This document shows positions 8,335 through 16,362 of a stretch of 20,248 nucleotides of DNA, one piece after another. This DNA comes from Draconibacterium orientale (GTDB lineage: Bacteria; Bacteroidota; Bacteroidia; Bacteroidales; UBA12170). The position numbers and the translations under genes are program-made. The stretch spans positions 1 through 20,248 of the forward strand of contig DYSK01000025.1 of the NCBI GenBank assembly GCA_020718315.1, read 5' to 3'. Position 1 is the first letter of the stretch, and each line of letters begins with the position of its first letter. The notes below the pieces were generated by a model. The model made no database searches, had not been told where the DNA came from, and saw nothing but the letters and a program-made list of their open reading frames with translations.

Positions 8335-8366
8335 CAAATGTACATTTTTTTGATAAATATGAGCAA
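8335..8366 (-). promoter_or_regulatory. Promoter of the nuclease-nupG-thyA operon
   Basis: Read on the minus strand: TTG (8366-8364), a 21-base spacer, then TACATTTG (8342-8335), an exact TAnnTTTG box. Transcription should begin near 8330, about 11 bases before the ATG at 8319. The -7 box lies inside the palindrome AAATGTACATTT, and the -33 TTG lies inside one arm of the inverted repeat, so both elements overlap possible operators. Confidence 0.72.
8336..8352 (+). repeat. 17-base direct repeat, copy 1
   Basis: AAATGTACATTTTTTTG, identical to the copy at 8694-8710. Its first 12 bases are a perfect palindrome, AAATGTACATTT, that overlaps the operon's -7 box. Confidence 0.9.
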
Positions 8367-8372
8367 TTTAAA
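8352..8372 (+). repeat. Inverted repeat, left arm
   Basis: Pairs with the right arm at 8477-8497 at 20 of 21 positions (one A/G difference), with 104 bases between the arms. It contains the -33 TTG of the minus-strand promoter. Confidence 0.9.
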
Positions 8373-8476
8373 TTCAAAAAACACGATTTAGTTGTCGATA
8401 ATAAGGCGCTTTTTTGCAATTTATTTAAGAGAAAAAACAGAATTAGCGCAAACGATTGAAATATTTTTTATTTTTA

Positions 8477-8497
8477 TTTAAACTGCTCATATTTATC
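8477..8497 (-). repeat. Inverted repeat, right arm
   Basis: Reverse complement of 8352-8372 with one mismatch. The shared core on the outward strands is TGCTCATATTTATC. No recognisable -7 box follows it on the plus strand at the matching distance. Confidence 0.9.
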
Positions 8498-8601
8498 TAA
8501 ATAGATGAAATACAGTGGCTAATGAAAATGGAAAGGAACAATTCTCGGTGAAACCACAAAACACAAAGCTGTAAATCGAAAAATATTTTATGCATGCATA
8601 G

Positions 8602-8629
8602 TACTTTTGTGCATAATTTTCTATTTTTG
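8602..8629 (+). promoter_or_regulatory. Candidate hppA promoter -7 boxes (two)
   Basis: TACTTTTG at 8602-8609 and TATTTTTG at 8622-8629 both match TAnnTTTG. Neither has a clear -33 TTG at 18-21 bases. Use of either would give a leader of roughly 140-160 bases. The first box begins two bases after the palindrome TATGCATGCATA (8589-8600). Confidence 0.4.
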
Positions 8630-8693
8630 TAAGCCTTTTTGAATGAAAAATCCAGCTTTAAAGTGTATTGATTTTGCCTGAAAAACGAGCCTA

Positions 8694-8710
8694 AAATGTA
8701 CATTTTTTTG
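8694..8710 (+). repeat. 17-base direct repeat, copy 2
   Basis: Second exact copy of AAATGTACATTTTTTTG, 64 bases before the hppA start codon, in the same orientation as copy 1. Confidence 0.9.
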
Positions 8711-8774
8711 CTAATTGCCAAATGAAAGAAGGAGAAACGTAATTTGAAAAATAATCACTAAAACTATATTATAA

Positions 8775-11213
8775 ATGAGAAAACTTATCGCGATTCTAGT
8801 AGGTTTGACGCTTCCTGCAATGAGCATGGCAAGTGAAGCAGACCTAATAATACCCGATGCAATCAAAGAGCAAAGTATTTTGTACTATGGCTTTTTGATT
8901 ACCATAGCGGGGTTGCTTTTTGGCTTGTATCAATTTGTACAGGTTAAGAAAATAAAAGCTCATCAATCTATGTTGGATGTAGCTCAAGTTATTTTTGAAA
9001 CGTCCAAAACCTATCTGATTCAACAAGGAAAGTTTATTCTAATCTTGTTTGCCTTTATCGGAACAGCTGTTGCATTTTATTTTGGATTTTTATCCAAAGG
9101 TGCCGACGGCGAAAATCTGTTTGGCGTGGGTGGCGTATTGATGATTTTAGGCTGGACAATTTTAGGAATCTTGGGTTCCTATGGCGTTGCTTGGTTTGGT
9201 ATTCGAATGAACACATTGGCCAATAGCCGAATGGCATTTGCTTCCTTGGAAAGAAAACCAATTAAATTACTAAACATTCCCTTGAATGCAGGCATGAGCA
9301 TTGGCGTTGTTCTAATTTCGCTGGAATTAATCATGATGCTCATTATCTTGATGTTCGTTCCGGGAGAATATGCCGGAGCTAGTTTCATTGGTTTTGCGAT
9401 TGGAGAATCTTTAGGTGCTTCGGCCTTGCGGATTGCCGGTGGTATATTTACAAAAATCGCCGACATTGGATCTGACTTAATGAAAGTGATTTTCAAAATT
9501 GGCGAAGACGATCCAAGAAACCCGGGAACGATTGCCGACTGTGTTGGTGATAACGCAGGCGATTCTGTTGGTCCAACTGCCGATGGTTTTGAAACCTATG
9601 GCGTAACAGGCGTTGCGTTGATTTCATTTATTTTATTGGCCATAACTGATGCTTCCATTCAAACTCAATTGTTGACTTGGATTTTTGTGATGCGTATTCT
9701 AATGATTATTACTTCTATCGTTTCTTTTTGGATTAATGGTGCAATTACCAAAGCGAAATACAGCAATGCGGACGATATTGATTTTGAAAAACCGCTCACT
9801 TCACTCGTATGGATTACCTCTATTTTGTCTATGGGTGTTACCTTTTTGGCCAGTTATTTCTTAATAGGAGATCTTGGTAACAATATGTGGATTCCACTTT
9901 CTATCATCATTAGTGCCGGGACTTTGGGTGCTGCTTTGATTCCTGAATTCACCAAATTATTTACCAGTCCTAAATCGACGCACGTAAAAGAAGTGGTTGA
10001 AGCTTCGAAAGAAGGTGGCGCCAGTTTAAATATACTTTCTGGCTTAGTAGCCGGAAATTTTAGTGCCTTCTGGCAAGGAATGGTCTTCTTCTTTTTGATG
10101 TATGTGGCTTATTTTGCTTCCAATTATGGATTGGCCGACATTATGATTTATCCTTCCATCTTTGCTTTTGGTTTGGTGGCTTTTGGTATGTTGGGTATGG
10201 GTCCTGTTACCATTGCCGTGGATAGTTATGGCCCGGTAACGGATAATGCACAATCTATTTATGAATTATCATTGATCGAAGAAGACAAAGAAACCGCCAC
10301 ACGTGAAATAGAAAGAGATTTTGGATTTACACCCGATTTTGAGAAATCGAAATATTATCTTGAAGCCAATGATGGCGCAGGAAATACATTTAAAGCAACT
10401 GCAAAGCCGGTTTTGATTGGAACCGCTGTAGTGGGGGCTACCACAATGATTTTTGCGTTAATTCTCGTTATCGAACATTCTTTAGGAATCAAACCGGAAG
10501 AAATATTAAACCTACTTAATCCCTATACCATTTTTGGATTCCTACTTGGTGGAGCAGTCATTTATTGGTTTTCGGGTGCAAGTATTCAGGCGGTTACAAC
10601 CGGAGCAAGTAGAGCTGTGGCGTATATCAAAGACAATATCAATCTCGATCCAAATGCGCCTAAAAAAGCCGACACTGCCAAATCGAAAGAAGTTGTTCAA
10701 ATTTGTACTGTGTATGCTCAAAAAGGAATGCTCAACATTTTTATCGCTATTTTTTCTTTTGCACTCGCATTTGCCTTTATGTCAGCCCCAGTGGGTTTGG
10801 TAGATTCAATGACGCCTGAAGAAAAATTGAAAATTGCAGCTCCTGTTTCTTTGTTTGTGAGCTATTTAATTTCGATAGCATTTTTCGGTTTGTATCAGGC
10901 CATTTTTATGGCGAATGCCGGCGGCGCTTGGGACAATGCAAAGAAAGTAATTGAAGTGGATATGAAAGAAAAAGGAACCGAATTGCATGCAGCATCGGTT
11001 GTTGGCGATACTGTTGGCGATCCTTTTAAAGACACATCTTCTGTTGCACTCAATCCTATTATCAAGTTTACAACGCTTTTCGGCTTGTTGGCCATGGAAA
11101 TAGCCATCTCTCCATCATTTAGAGATATTGCTCCTTATTTTGGTTTGGCATTTCTTGCTTTGGCTTTGTATTTTGTTTATCGTTCTTTTTATAAAATGAG
11201 AATCAGAAATTAA
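8775..11213 (+). CDS. hppA: Ion-translocating membrane pyrophosphatase, divergent lineage
   Basis: Integral membrane enzyme that couples pyrophosphate hydrolysis to pumping H+ (or Na+). 812 residues with many membrane helices and an N-terminal hydrophobic stretch ending SMAS that may be a cleaved signal. Catalytic landmarks: FTKIADIGSDL (K227, D230, D234), EDDPRNPGTIADCVGDN (D245, D246, N249, D255, D259, N260), AGD263, and near the C-terminus VVGDTVGDPFKDTSSVALNP. K540 in GNTFKAT sits where K+-independent enzymes carry Lys and K+-dependent ones carry Ala. Departures from the common family: canonical DLVGKVE is DLMKVI, one residue shorter and lacking the Glu; GMxADLFE is GPTADGFE; the TM6 Glu of standard enzymes appears to be Ala (A202), with a Glu at 211 instead. 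This resembles the divergent, Na+-regulated H+-PPase lineage known from Chlorobium-like bacteria. Pumped ion uncertain. Monocistronic. Confidence 0.93.
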   Translation: MRKLIAILVGLTLPAMSMASEADLIIPDAIKEQSILYYGFLITIAGLLFGLYQFVQVKKIKAHQSMLDVAQVIFETSKTYLIQQGKFILILFAFIGTAVAFYFGFLSKGADGENLFGVGGVLMILGWTILGILGSYGVAWFGIRMNTLANSRMAFASLERKPIKLLNIPLNAGMSIGVVLISLELIMMLIILMFVPGEYAGASFIGFAIGESLGASALRIAGGIFTKIADIGSDLMKVIFKIGEDDPRNPGTIADCVGDNAGDSVGPTADGFETYGVTGVALISFILLAITDASIQTQLLTWIFVMRILMIITSIVSFWINGAITKAKYSNADDIDFEKPLTSLVWITSILSMGVTFLASYFLIGDLGNNMWIPLSIIISAGTLGAALIPEFTKLFTSPKSTHVKEVVEASKEGGASLNILSGLVAGNFSAFWQGMVFFFLMYVAYFASNYGLADIMIYPSIFAFGLVAFGMLGMGPVTIAVDSYGPVTDNAQSIYELSLIEEDKETATREIERDFGFTPDFEKSKYYLEANDGAGNTFKATAKPVLIGTAVVGATTMIFALILVIEHSLGIKPEEILNLLNPYTIFGFLLGGAVIYWFSGASIQAVTTGASRAVAYIKDNINLDPNAPKKADTAKSKEVVQICTVYAQKGMLNIFIAIFSFALAFAFMSAPVGLVDSMTPEEKLKIAAPVSLFVSYLISIAFFGLYQAIFMANAGGAWDNAKKVIEVDMKEKGTELHAASVVGDTVGDPFKDTSSVALNPIIKFTTLFGLLAMEIAISPSFRDIAPYFGLAFLALALYFVYRSFYKMRIRN

Positions 11214-11232
11214 CAAACATATAGAAAAAATG

Positions 11233-11260
11233 AAAGGCGGCTGAATAGTCGCCTTTTTTT
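11233..11260 (+). terminator. Rho-independent terminator of hppA
   Basis: 10-bp stem AAAGGCGGCT (11233-11242) / AGTCGCCTTT (11247-11256) with one G-U pair, a GAAT loop and a T-run to 11260, about 20 bases after the stop codon. Confidence 0.9.
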
Positions 11261-11400
11261 GTTTTTTTTCTTTGCACTCTTATAATTCCTTGCCGAATCA
11301 AGCTCATTCAAAAGCCTTCAATAAAATTTTCCAGCCTTTTTTATTGCGTTAACTAAATAACATTTTGAATGAAATGTGCCCGTTTTTCGTGAAAGATTCA

Positions 11401-11408
11401 TACTTTTG
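11401..11408 (+). promoter_or_regulatory. gcvP promoter -7 box
   Basis: TACTTTTG matches TAnnTTTG. Transcription would start near 11413, leaving a leader of about 46 bases. That is too short to hold a glycine riboswitch, and none was seen. No clear -33 TTG at the usual distance. Confidence 0.6.
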
Positions 11409-11458
11409 GGGCACAAATTTCATGAACAAACACCAAGTACTATTTTAAGTTTAAAGTT

Positions 11459-14353
11459 ATGATAACCAACAATTTTGAAGCTCGACACATAGGGCCAAGA
11501 GCCGATGAAGTGGCTTTGATGCTAAAAAAAGTAAACGCCAATTCGCTCGATCAATTGATTGATGAAACTGTTCCGGCTTCTCTACGATTGGCGAAACCGC
11601 TCAATCTGCCCGATGGAATAAACGAATATGAATATATTCAGCAGTTGAAAGAAATTGGATCTAAAAACAAATTATTCAAAACCTATATCGGAATGGGTTA
11701 TTACAACACCATTCTTCCGGCAGTTATCCAACGGAATTTGTTGGAAAATGCGGGTTGGTACACGGCTTATACCCCTTACCAAGCTGAAATTTCGCAAGGC
11801 CGATTAGAAGCTTTGCTAAACTTTCAAACCATGGTTTCGGATTTAACGGCTATGCCACTTTCAAATTGTTCTTTGCTCGATGAAGGAACTTCTGCTGCTG
11901 AGGCCATGATTATGTCGTTCAATGCGCGTTCTCGTTCAATGGTAAAGTCTGGCGTGGTTCGCTATTTTGTGGACAATGAGATTTTCCCCCAAACAAAAGC
12001 TGTTATCGAAACGCGCGCAAATCCTTTGGGAATAGAATTGGTTTATGGCGATTTCCAAACTTTTATTTATTCCGACGAATATTTTGGAGCGATCGTTCAG
12101 TATCCAAACAACAAAGGAGAAGTGAAAGATTATCGACTCTTTGCCGAATCGATCCATCAAAAAGGTGGGATATTCACTGTTGCAGCCGATTTGATGAGTT
12201 TGGTATTGTTAACTCCTCCCGGAGAATGGGGCGCTGATGTGGTAGTGGGTTCGTCGCAACGATTTGGCGTTCCAATGGGTTACGGCGGGCCTCATGCCGG
12301 ATTTTTGGCAACAAGCGAACAGTATAAACGAAATATGCCTGGAAGAATCATTGGTGTTTCTAAAGATGCTCAGGGAAAAACAGCCTTGCGTATGGCTCTG
12401 CAAACGCGCGAACAACATATAAAACGTGAAAAAGCAACTTCAAATATTTGTACAGCTCAAGCATTACTCGCCTCCATGGCAGCTATGTATGCTGTATATC
12501 ACGGCCCAAAAGGGCTGAAAGCCATCGCTTCGGATATTCACCAAAATGCAGTTGCTTTAGCCAGTGGATTAGAGATTCTCGGATTTAAACAAATAAATAA
12601 AATTTATTTCGATACTCTTTTGATAGAGGGAATCGAAAATATGGAAGCCATTCGCGAAAACGCCGAAGAAAGAGAAATCAATTTTCGCTATTTCGAAAAA
12701 GCGATTGGAATTAGCATTGATGAAACAACAAGCATCGACGATTTGAACGATATTTTGGAAGTTTTTGCTCTGGTAATAGACGAAAATGAGTCGATCGCCA
12801 TGGACGAAGAAATTGCTGAATCGATCATTCCCGAAGCTTTTCAACGCCGATCAGCCTTTCTTCAACATCCCGTTTTCAATAGCTATCATTCCGAAACAGA
12901 AATGATGCGGTATTTGAAAAAATTGGAAATCAAAGACTTGGCTCTCAACCGCTCCATGATTCCACTTGGTTCTTGCACCATGAAATTGAATCCGGCGGCG
13001 AGTATGTTTTCTTTAAGTTGGGCTGAGTTTGGTGCCATTCATCCTTTTGTGCCAATGGATCAAGCAGCAGGATATCTCGAGTTGATTTCGGATTTGGAAA
13101 AAGATTTGTGCGAAATTACCGGATTTTCGGCTATGTCGTTCCAACCCAATTCCGGAGCTAGTGGCGAATATGCCGGATTGTTGGTTATTCGGGCTTATCA
13201 TCAAAGCCGTGGCGAATATCACCGCACCGTTTGTTTGATTCCTTCTTCGGCTCACGGAACTAATCCTGCAAGTGCAGTGATGGCGGGTTTTGATGTTGTA
13301 GTTGTAAAAGCTACCGATCAGGGAGAAATTGATATGGAAGATTTGAAAGTCAAAGCAGAGGCGCATAAAGAAAATCTCGGCGCTTTGATGATTACCTATC
13401 CTTCGACTCATGGAGTTTTTGAAGATACAGTTCTTGAAATTATGGACATCATTCATCAACTTGGTGGTCAGGTGTATATGGATGGCGCCAATATGAATGC
13501 GCAAGTTGGATTGACACATCCCGGTCATATTGGTGCCGATGTTTGTCATCTTAATTTACATAAAACATTCGCTATTCCTCATGGCGGCGGCGGCCCCGGC
13601 GTTGGTCCTATTGGCGTTGCACAACATTTGGTCGATTTTCTTCCGGGAAGCCCTGTTGTGAAAGCCGGTGGTGCAAAAGCAATTTCAGCAGTTTCTTCTG
13701 CTGCTTTTGGAAGTCCAAGCGTTTTGCCAATTTCGTATGCTTACATCAAATTGATGGGCGGAAATGGATTGACAAATGCAACAAAAATGGCCATCTTGAA
13801 CGCGAATTATCTAAAAGAGATGATTCAGGATGATTTTCCAATCTTATATACCGGAAAAAACAAGCGCGTTGCACACGAAATGATTTTAGACTGCAATAAG
13901 TTTTCACAAACTGCCGGATTGCAAGCGATCGATATTGCAAAACGCTTGATGGATTATGGTTTTCATGCGCCAACTGTTGCTTTTCCTGTTCATGGAACGT
14001 TGATGGTGGAGCCCACAGAGAGTGAACCATTGTTTGAATTGAATCGCTTTTTGGACGCGATGCACCAGATTCGTGCCGAAATTCGTGCTATCGAAAATGG
14101 AGAAGTCGATAAAGAAAATAATGTGGTGAAAAACGCTCCACATACAGCCGAACTAATCGCTTCTGAAAATTGGGATTATCCTTATTCTCGTCAACAAGCG
14201 GCATTTCCTCGCCCATGGTCAAACGAAGATAAATATTGGCCACCGGTAGGAAAAATTGACGATGCTTATGGCGATCGGAACTTATTCTGTACTTGTGCAC
14301 CGATAGAGAACTATGATGCAAAATTCTCTATATCGACATTAAAAAAGAAGTAG
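11459..14353 (+). CDS. gcvP: Glycine dehydrogenase (decarboxylating), P-protein
   Basis: PLP enzyme of the glycine cleavage system. It decarboxylates glycine and passes the aminomethyl group to lipoyl-GcvH; the partners GcvH and GcvT are not in this window. 964 residues (E. coli 957), the full-length form in which the two halves encoded separately in many bacteria are fused. The N-terminal half starts with FEARHIGPRADEV and contains YTAYTPYQAEISQGRLE and the glycine-rich GVPMGYGGPHAGFLA. The C-terminal half carries SMIPLGSCTMKLN, SFQPNSGASGEYAG and PSSAHGTNPASA, with PLP lysine K702 in LHKTFAIPHGGGGPGVGPIG. PWSNEDKYWPPVGKIDDAYGDRNL (split here) and CTCAP close it. Starts at ATG 11459 just after an A/T-rich leader. 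Its own promoter and terminator suggest monocistronic expression. Confidence 0.97.
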   Translation: MITNNFEARHIGPRADEVALMLKKVNANSLDQLIDETVPASLRLAKPLNLPDGINEYEYIQQLKEIGSKNKLFKTYIGMGYYNTILPAVIQRNLLENAGWYTAYTPYQAEISQGRLEALLNFQTMVSDLTAMPLSNCSLLDEGTSAAEAMIMSFNARSRSMVKSGVVRYFVDNEIFPQTKAVIETRANPLGIELVYGDFQTFIYSDEYFGAIVQYPNNKGEVKDYRLFAESIHQKGGIFTVAADLMSLVLLTPPGEWGADVVVGSSQRFGVPMGYGGPHAGFLATSEQYKRNMPGRIIGVSKDAQGKTALRMALQTREQHIKREKATSNICTAQALLASMAAMYAVYHGPKGLKAIASDIHQNAVALASGLEILGFKQINKIYFDTLLIEGIENMEAIRENAEEREINFRYFEKAIGISIDETTSIDDLNDILEVFALVIDENESIAMDEEIAESIIPEAFQRRSAFLQHPVFNSYHSETEMMRYLKKLEIKDLALNRSMIPLGSCTMKLNPAASMFSLSWAEFGAIHPFVPMDQAAGYLELISDLEKDLCEITGFSAMSFQPNSGASGEYAGLLVIRAYHQSRGEYHRTVCLIPSSAHGTNPASAVMAGFDVVVVKATDQGEIDMEDLKVKAEAHKENLGALMITYPSTHGVFEDTVLEIMDIIHQLGGQVYMDGANMNAQVGLTHPGHIGADVCHLNLHKTFAIPHGGGGPGVGPIGVAQHLVDFLPGSPVVKAGGAKAISAVSSAAFGSPSVLPISYAYIKLMGGNGLTNATKMAILNANYLKEMIQDDFPILYTGKNKRVAHEMILDCNKFSQTAGLQAIDIAKRLMDYGFHAPTVAFPVHGTLMVEPTESEPLFELNRFLDAMHQIRAEIRAIENGEVDKENNVVKNAPHTAELIASENWDYPYSRQQAAFPRPWSNEDKYWPPVGKIDDAYGDRNLFCTCAPIENYDAKFSISTLKKK

Positions 14354-14366
14354 ATTTTAAATAATT

Positions 14367-14393
14367 AAGCCGATTTAAAAGTCGGCTTTTTTT
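14367..14393 (+). terminator. Rho-independent terminator of gcvP
   Basis: Stem AAGCCGA (14367-14373) / TCGGCTT (14382-14388), an 8-base loop and a seven-T run at 14387-14393, about 14 bases after the stop codon. Confidence 0.9.
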
Positions 14394-14440
14394 CTAAAAA
14401 ACCCAGCGTTGTAACAGAATAGATCAGGTGAAAATGTATC

Positions 14441-14448
14441 TAATTTTG
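14441..14448 (+). promoter_or_regulatory. Candidate promoter of the acyltransferase-lipid kinase operon
   Basis: TAATTTTG matches TAnnTTTG, with no good -33 TTG. Predicted leader is about 105 bases. A 15-base near-direct repeat (14450-14464 and 14469-14483) lies just downstream. Confidence 0.45.
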
Positions 14449-14449
14449 G

Positions 14450-14483
14450 ATGCGTATGATTGAGTTTTATGCTTATGATTGAG
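14450..14483 (+). repeat. Tandem near-repeat in the plsC leader, period 19
   Basis: ATGCGTATGATTGAG (14450-14464) and ATGCTTATGATTGAG (14469-14483) match at 14 of 15 positions. They begin two bases after a candidate -7 box. Confidence 0.8.
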
Positions 14484-14557
14484 AGAAAAGCAAAACTGAA
14501 GTATATAGGTATTCAGGAAATTTGTAATATTGCTTTAAAAATTCTCAAAAACGAAGC

Positions 14558-15289
14558 ATGCGTTTAGCTATACTCTATTCATATACTATTCTGGCTTATG
14601 CTCTTTTATATCCATTTACCTTCTTCATTGTCCTATTAGTTCTGTTGTTTAACAACGTTGGTTTGAAGAAAACCATCCCCGGTTTAATGCGTTTTTGGGC
14701 TCGTAGTTCTTTTATTCTTGTTGGCAAAAAATTGCAAATTGAAGGATTAGAAAACCTGAATAAGAGTCGGAAATACATAATAATGGCCAACCATTCCAGT
14801 TTGTTTGATGTTATGGGAATGGTTGCAATATGTCCAAAAATTGCTTTTTTTGGAAGAGCAAATCTAATGGATATTCCACTTTTCGGCAAAGTACTCGAAG
14901 CCGTTAATTATATTCCAATGAAAAGCGCCGACCTTAAAAACACCAAATACATGATAGAACAGCTTGTTAGAAGCACCGAAAATCAAACTGTAGCCATTTT
15001 TCCCGAAGGAACCAGAACAATCAATGGGCAAATGAACGGTTTTAGAAAAGGATTTCTGCATGTACTTAAAGCGAGCAAGCTCGATATATTGCCTATAAGT
15101 TTAATAGGGTTCTATGATTTTAAACCCAAAAACAGGTTTTATTTTAATTATTCAATAAAACTTTCGGCAAAAATACATCCATCTATATCTTTTAGCGAAC
15201 TTGAAAATAGAGATGATAAAGAGATCATTGATAGAGTACACTCCACTATTCAATCAGCACTAAACAATACCAACAATACTGAATTATGA
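14558..15289 (+). CDS. 1-acyl-sn-glycerol-3-phosphate acyltransferase (PlsC-like)
   Basis: Membrane-associated enzyme predicted to acylate lysophosphatidate to phosphatidate in phospholipid synthesis. 243 residues. An N-terminal hydrophobic segment at about 5-33 anchors it. The four acyltransferase blocks are present: NHSSLFD at 78-84 (catalytic HxxxxD), FFGRANL at about 97-103, FPEGTR at 148-153, and a Pro-containing block ILPISLIG near 177-184. The stop overlaps the ATG of the next gene (15286-15289, ATGA), so the pair is probably translationally coupled. Substrate chemistry is inferred from family; some relatives acylate other lyso-lipids or ornithine lipids. Confidence 0.88.
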   Translation: MRLAILYSYTILAYALLYPFTFFIVLLVLLFNNVGLKKTIPGLMRFWARSSFILVGKKLQIEGLENLNKSRKYIIMANHSSLFDVMGMVAICPKIAFFGRANLMDIPLFGKVLEAVNYIPMKSADLKNTKYMIEQLVRSTENQTVAIFPEGTRTINGQMNGFRKGFLHVLKASKLDILPISLIGFYDFKPKNRFYFNYSIKLSAKIHPSISFSELENRDDKEIIDRVHSTIQSALNNTNNTEL

Positions 15290-16218
15290 TAAAAACAGAT
15301 CAGTTTAAGTGGGCGTTCATCGTAAACCCTGTAGCCGGAAATGGCAGACCCCTTTTGGCTGAAATAGAAATTCTAAAACAAATTGAACAGCGGAAGCTTA
15401 GTGCAAGGATTGTCAGAACGCAGCAACATGGTCATGCAAGCCAGCTTGCCAAAGAGTTGGCCATGCAAGGTTTTAAGTATATTGTAGCAGTTGGTGGCGA
15501 TGGAACTTTGAATGAAATGGCAAGAGCATTGATCGATTATCCTGAATGCATTCTGGGTTTAATTCCGGCAGGTACAGGCAACGATTTTGCTCAGATACCG
15601 GGCTTGTCTGTCCAATTTGAACAGAAAGATTGGGAAATATTTTTTGAGGCCAACAGTCATGCTTTAGATGTTGGCAGATGCAACGGGAATTATTTTTTTA
15701 ATGGAATGGGTTTGGGATTCGATGCGCAGGTTGCTTCAGAAAATTATGATGCATCAGGAAAACTGAAGGAAAGCAACAGAGGTAATTATATTTGGCATAT
15801 TCTTAAAAACCTATTGTTCTTCAAAGCTAAGAAAATGATGCTGACTATCGATGGAGAGAAAAAGGAAAGGGCTTACTTTCTGAATACCATCGCGATTGGC
15901 CGAAGATTTGCCGGCGACTTCTTTCTCACTCCAAAAGCGATTGCCGATGATGGACTGTTAGACGTTTGTATGGTCGATAAATTGAACCTGCTCCAAAGGC
16001 TTGTAATTTTATTGAAAGTCCCAAAAGGAAAGCATCTTTCTCATCCCAAAGTACATTACTTTCAAACCGAAAAACTCATTATCGAATTAGATCAGAAAGC
16101 GGCTTATCATTTAGATGGAGAATTGTTTTTTGCTAAATATTTTGAAATTGATATTCTGCCCGGGAAAATAAATTTTATTTACAATCCGTATCGAAATCAT
16201 TATTTTTCTGAAAAGTAG
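15286..16218 (+). CDS. Diacylglycerol kinase-like lipid kinase (DagK/YegS family)
   Basis: Predicted soluble or membrane-peripheral kinase phosphorylating diacylglycerol or a related lipid with ATP. 310 residues (E. coli YegS 299). Signature elements: NPVAGNG at 14-20, the nucleotide-binding VGGDGTLNEMARAL with GGDGT at 70-74, and GLIPAGTGNDFA with GTGND at 96-100. The C-terminal beta-sandwich region includes NGMGLGFDAQVA and YHLDGELF. The gene begins inside the stop codon of the acyltransferase gene. Together the two could recycle diacylglycerol into phosphatidate: the kinase produces phosphatidate from diacylglycerol while the acyltransferase makes it from lysophosphatidate. True substrate (diacylglycerol, undecaprenol, phosphatidylglycerol) is not decidable from sequence. 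Confidence 0.88.
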   Translation: MIKTDQFKWAFIVNPVAGNGRPLLAEIEILKQIEQRKLSARIVRTQQHGHASQLAKELAMQGFKYIVAVGGDGTLNEMARALIDYPECILGLIPAGTGNDFAQIPGLSVQFEQKDWEIFFEANSHALDVGRCNGNYFFNGMGLGFDAQVASENYDASGKLKESNRGNYIWHILKNLLFFKAKKMMLTIDGEKKERAYFLNTIAIGRRFAGDFFLTPKAIADDGLLDVCMVDKLNLLQRLVILLKVPKGKHLSHPKVHYFQTEKLIIELDQKAAYHLDGELFFAKYFEIDILPGKINFIYNPYRNHYFSEK

Positions 16219-16312
16219 AATGATAAATAGAGCAGTACTCCAAAATTCCTCAGGAAACTCTATCGGATTTTTCGTATGTGAATGAAGATATTCTTCAGCA
16301 AAGAGTGGACAT

Positions 16313-16338
16313 AAAAAAAGCGGAAAAGAGTTCCGCTT
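16313..16338 (-). terminator. Rho-independent terminator of the PLP lyase gene
   Basis: On the minus strand, stem AAGCGGAA (16338-16331) / TTCCGCTT (16325-16318) with a 5-base loop, followed by a seven-T run (complement of As 16313-16319), about 25 bases after the stop codon. No terminator was seen for the convergent lipid-kinase gene. Confidence 0.88.
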
Positions 16339-16362
16339 AATCATTTCATGTATTTCTTGACC

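Larger units (their letters stand above)
8320..8774. other. Divergent, repeat-rich, gene-free control region
   Basis: 455 A/T-rich bases between divergent genes. It holds the minus-strand promoter (8335-8366), two candidate plus-strand -7 boxes (8602-8629), a 17-base exact direct repeat (8336-8352 and 8694-8710), a 21-base inverted repeat (8352-8372 and 8477-8497) and a 12-bp palindrome TATGCATGCATA (8589-8600). The open frames here, such as one on the minus strand over 8497-8721, have implausible composition and are not called. Confidence 0.75.

Noticed and set aside
8497..8721. 74-residue open frame on the minus strand in the intergenic region
   Set aside because: Composition is A/T-driven (rich in F, K, I, C), it has no recognisable domain, and it overlaps repeats and candidate promoters of the divergent gene.
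11214..11458. Possible glycine riboswitch ahead of gcvP
   Set aside because: The predicted leader after the -7 box is only about 46 bases and no aptamer-like paired regions were seen; the region holds the hppA terminator and the gcvP promoter.
13013..13549. 178-residue open frame antisense to gcvP
   Set aside because: It lies entirely inside a strongly conserved coding sequence on the other strand, with low-plausibility composition (many H, N, C, S); a shadow frame.
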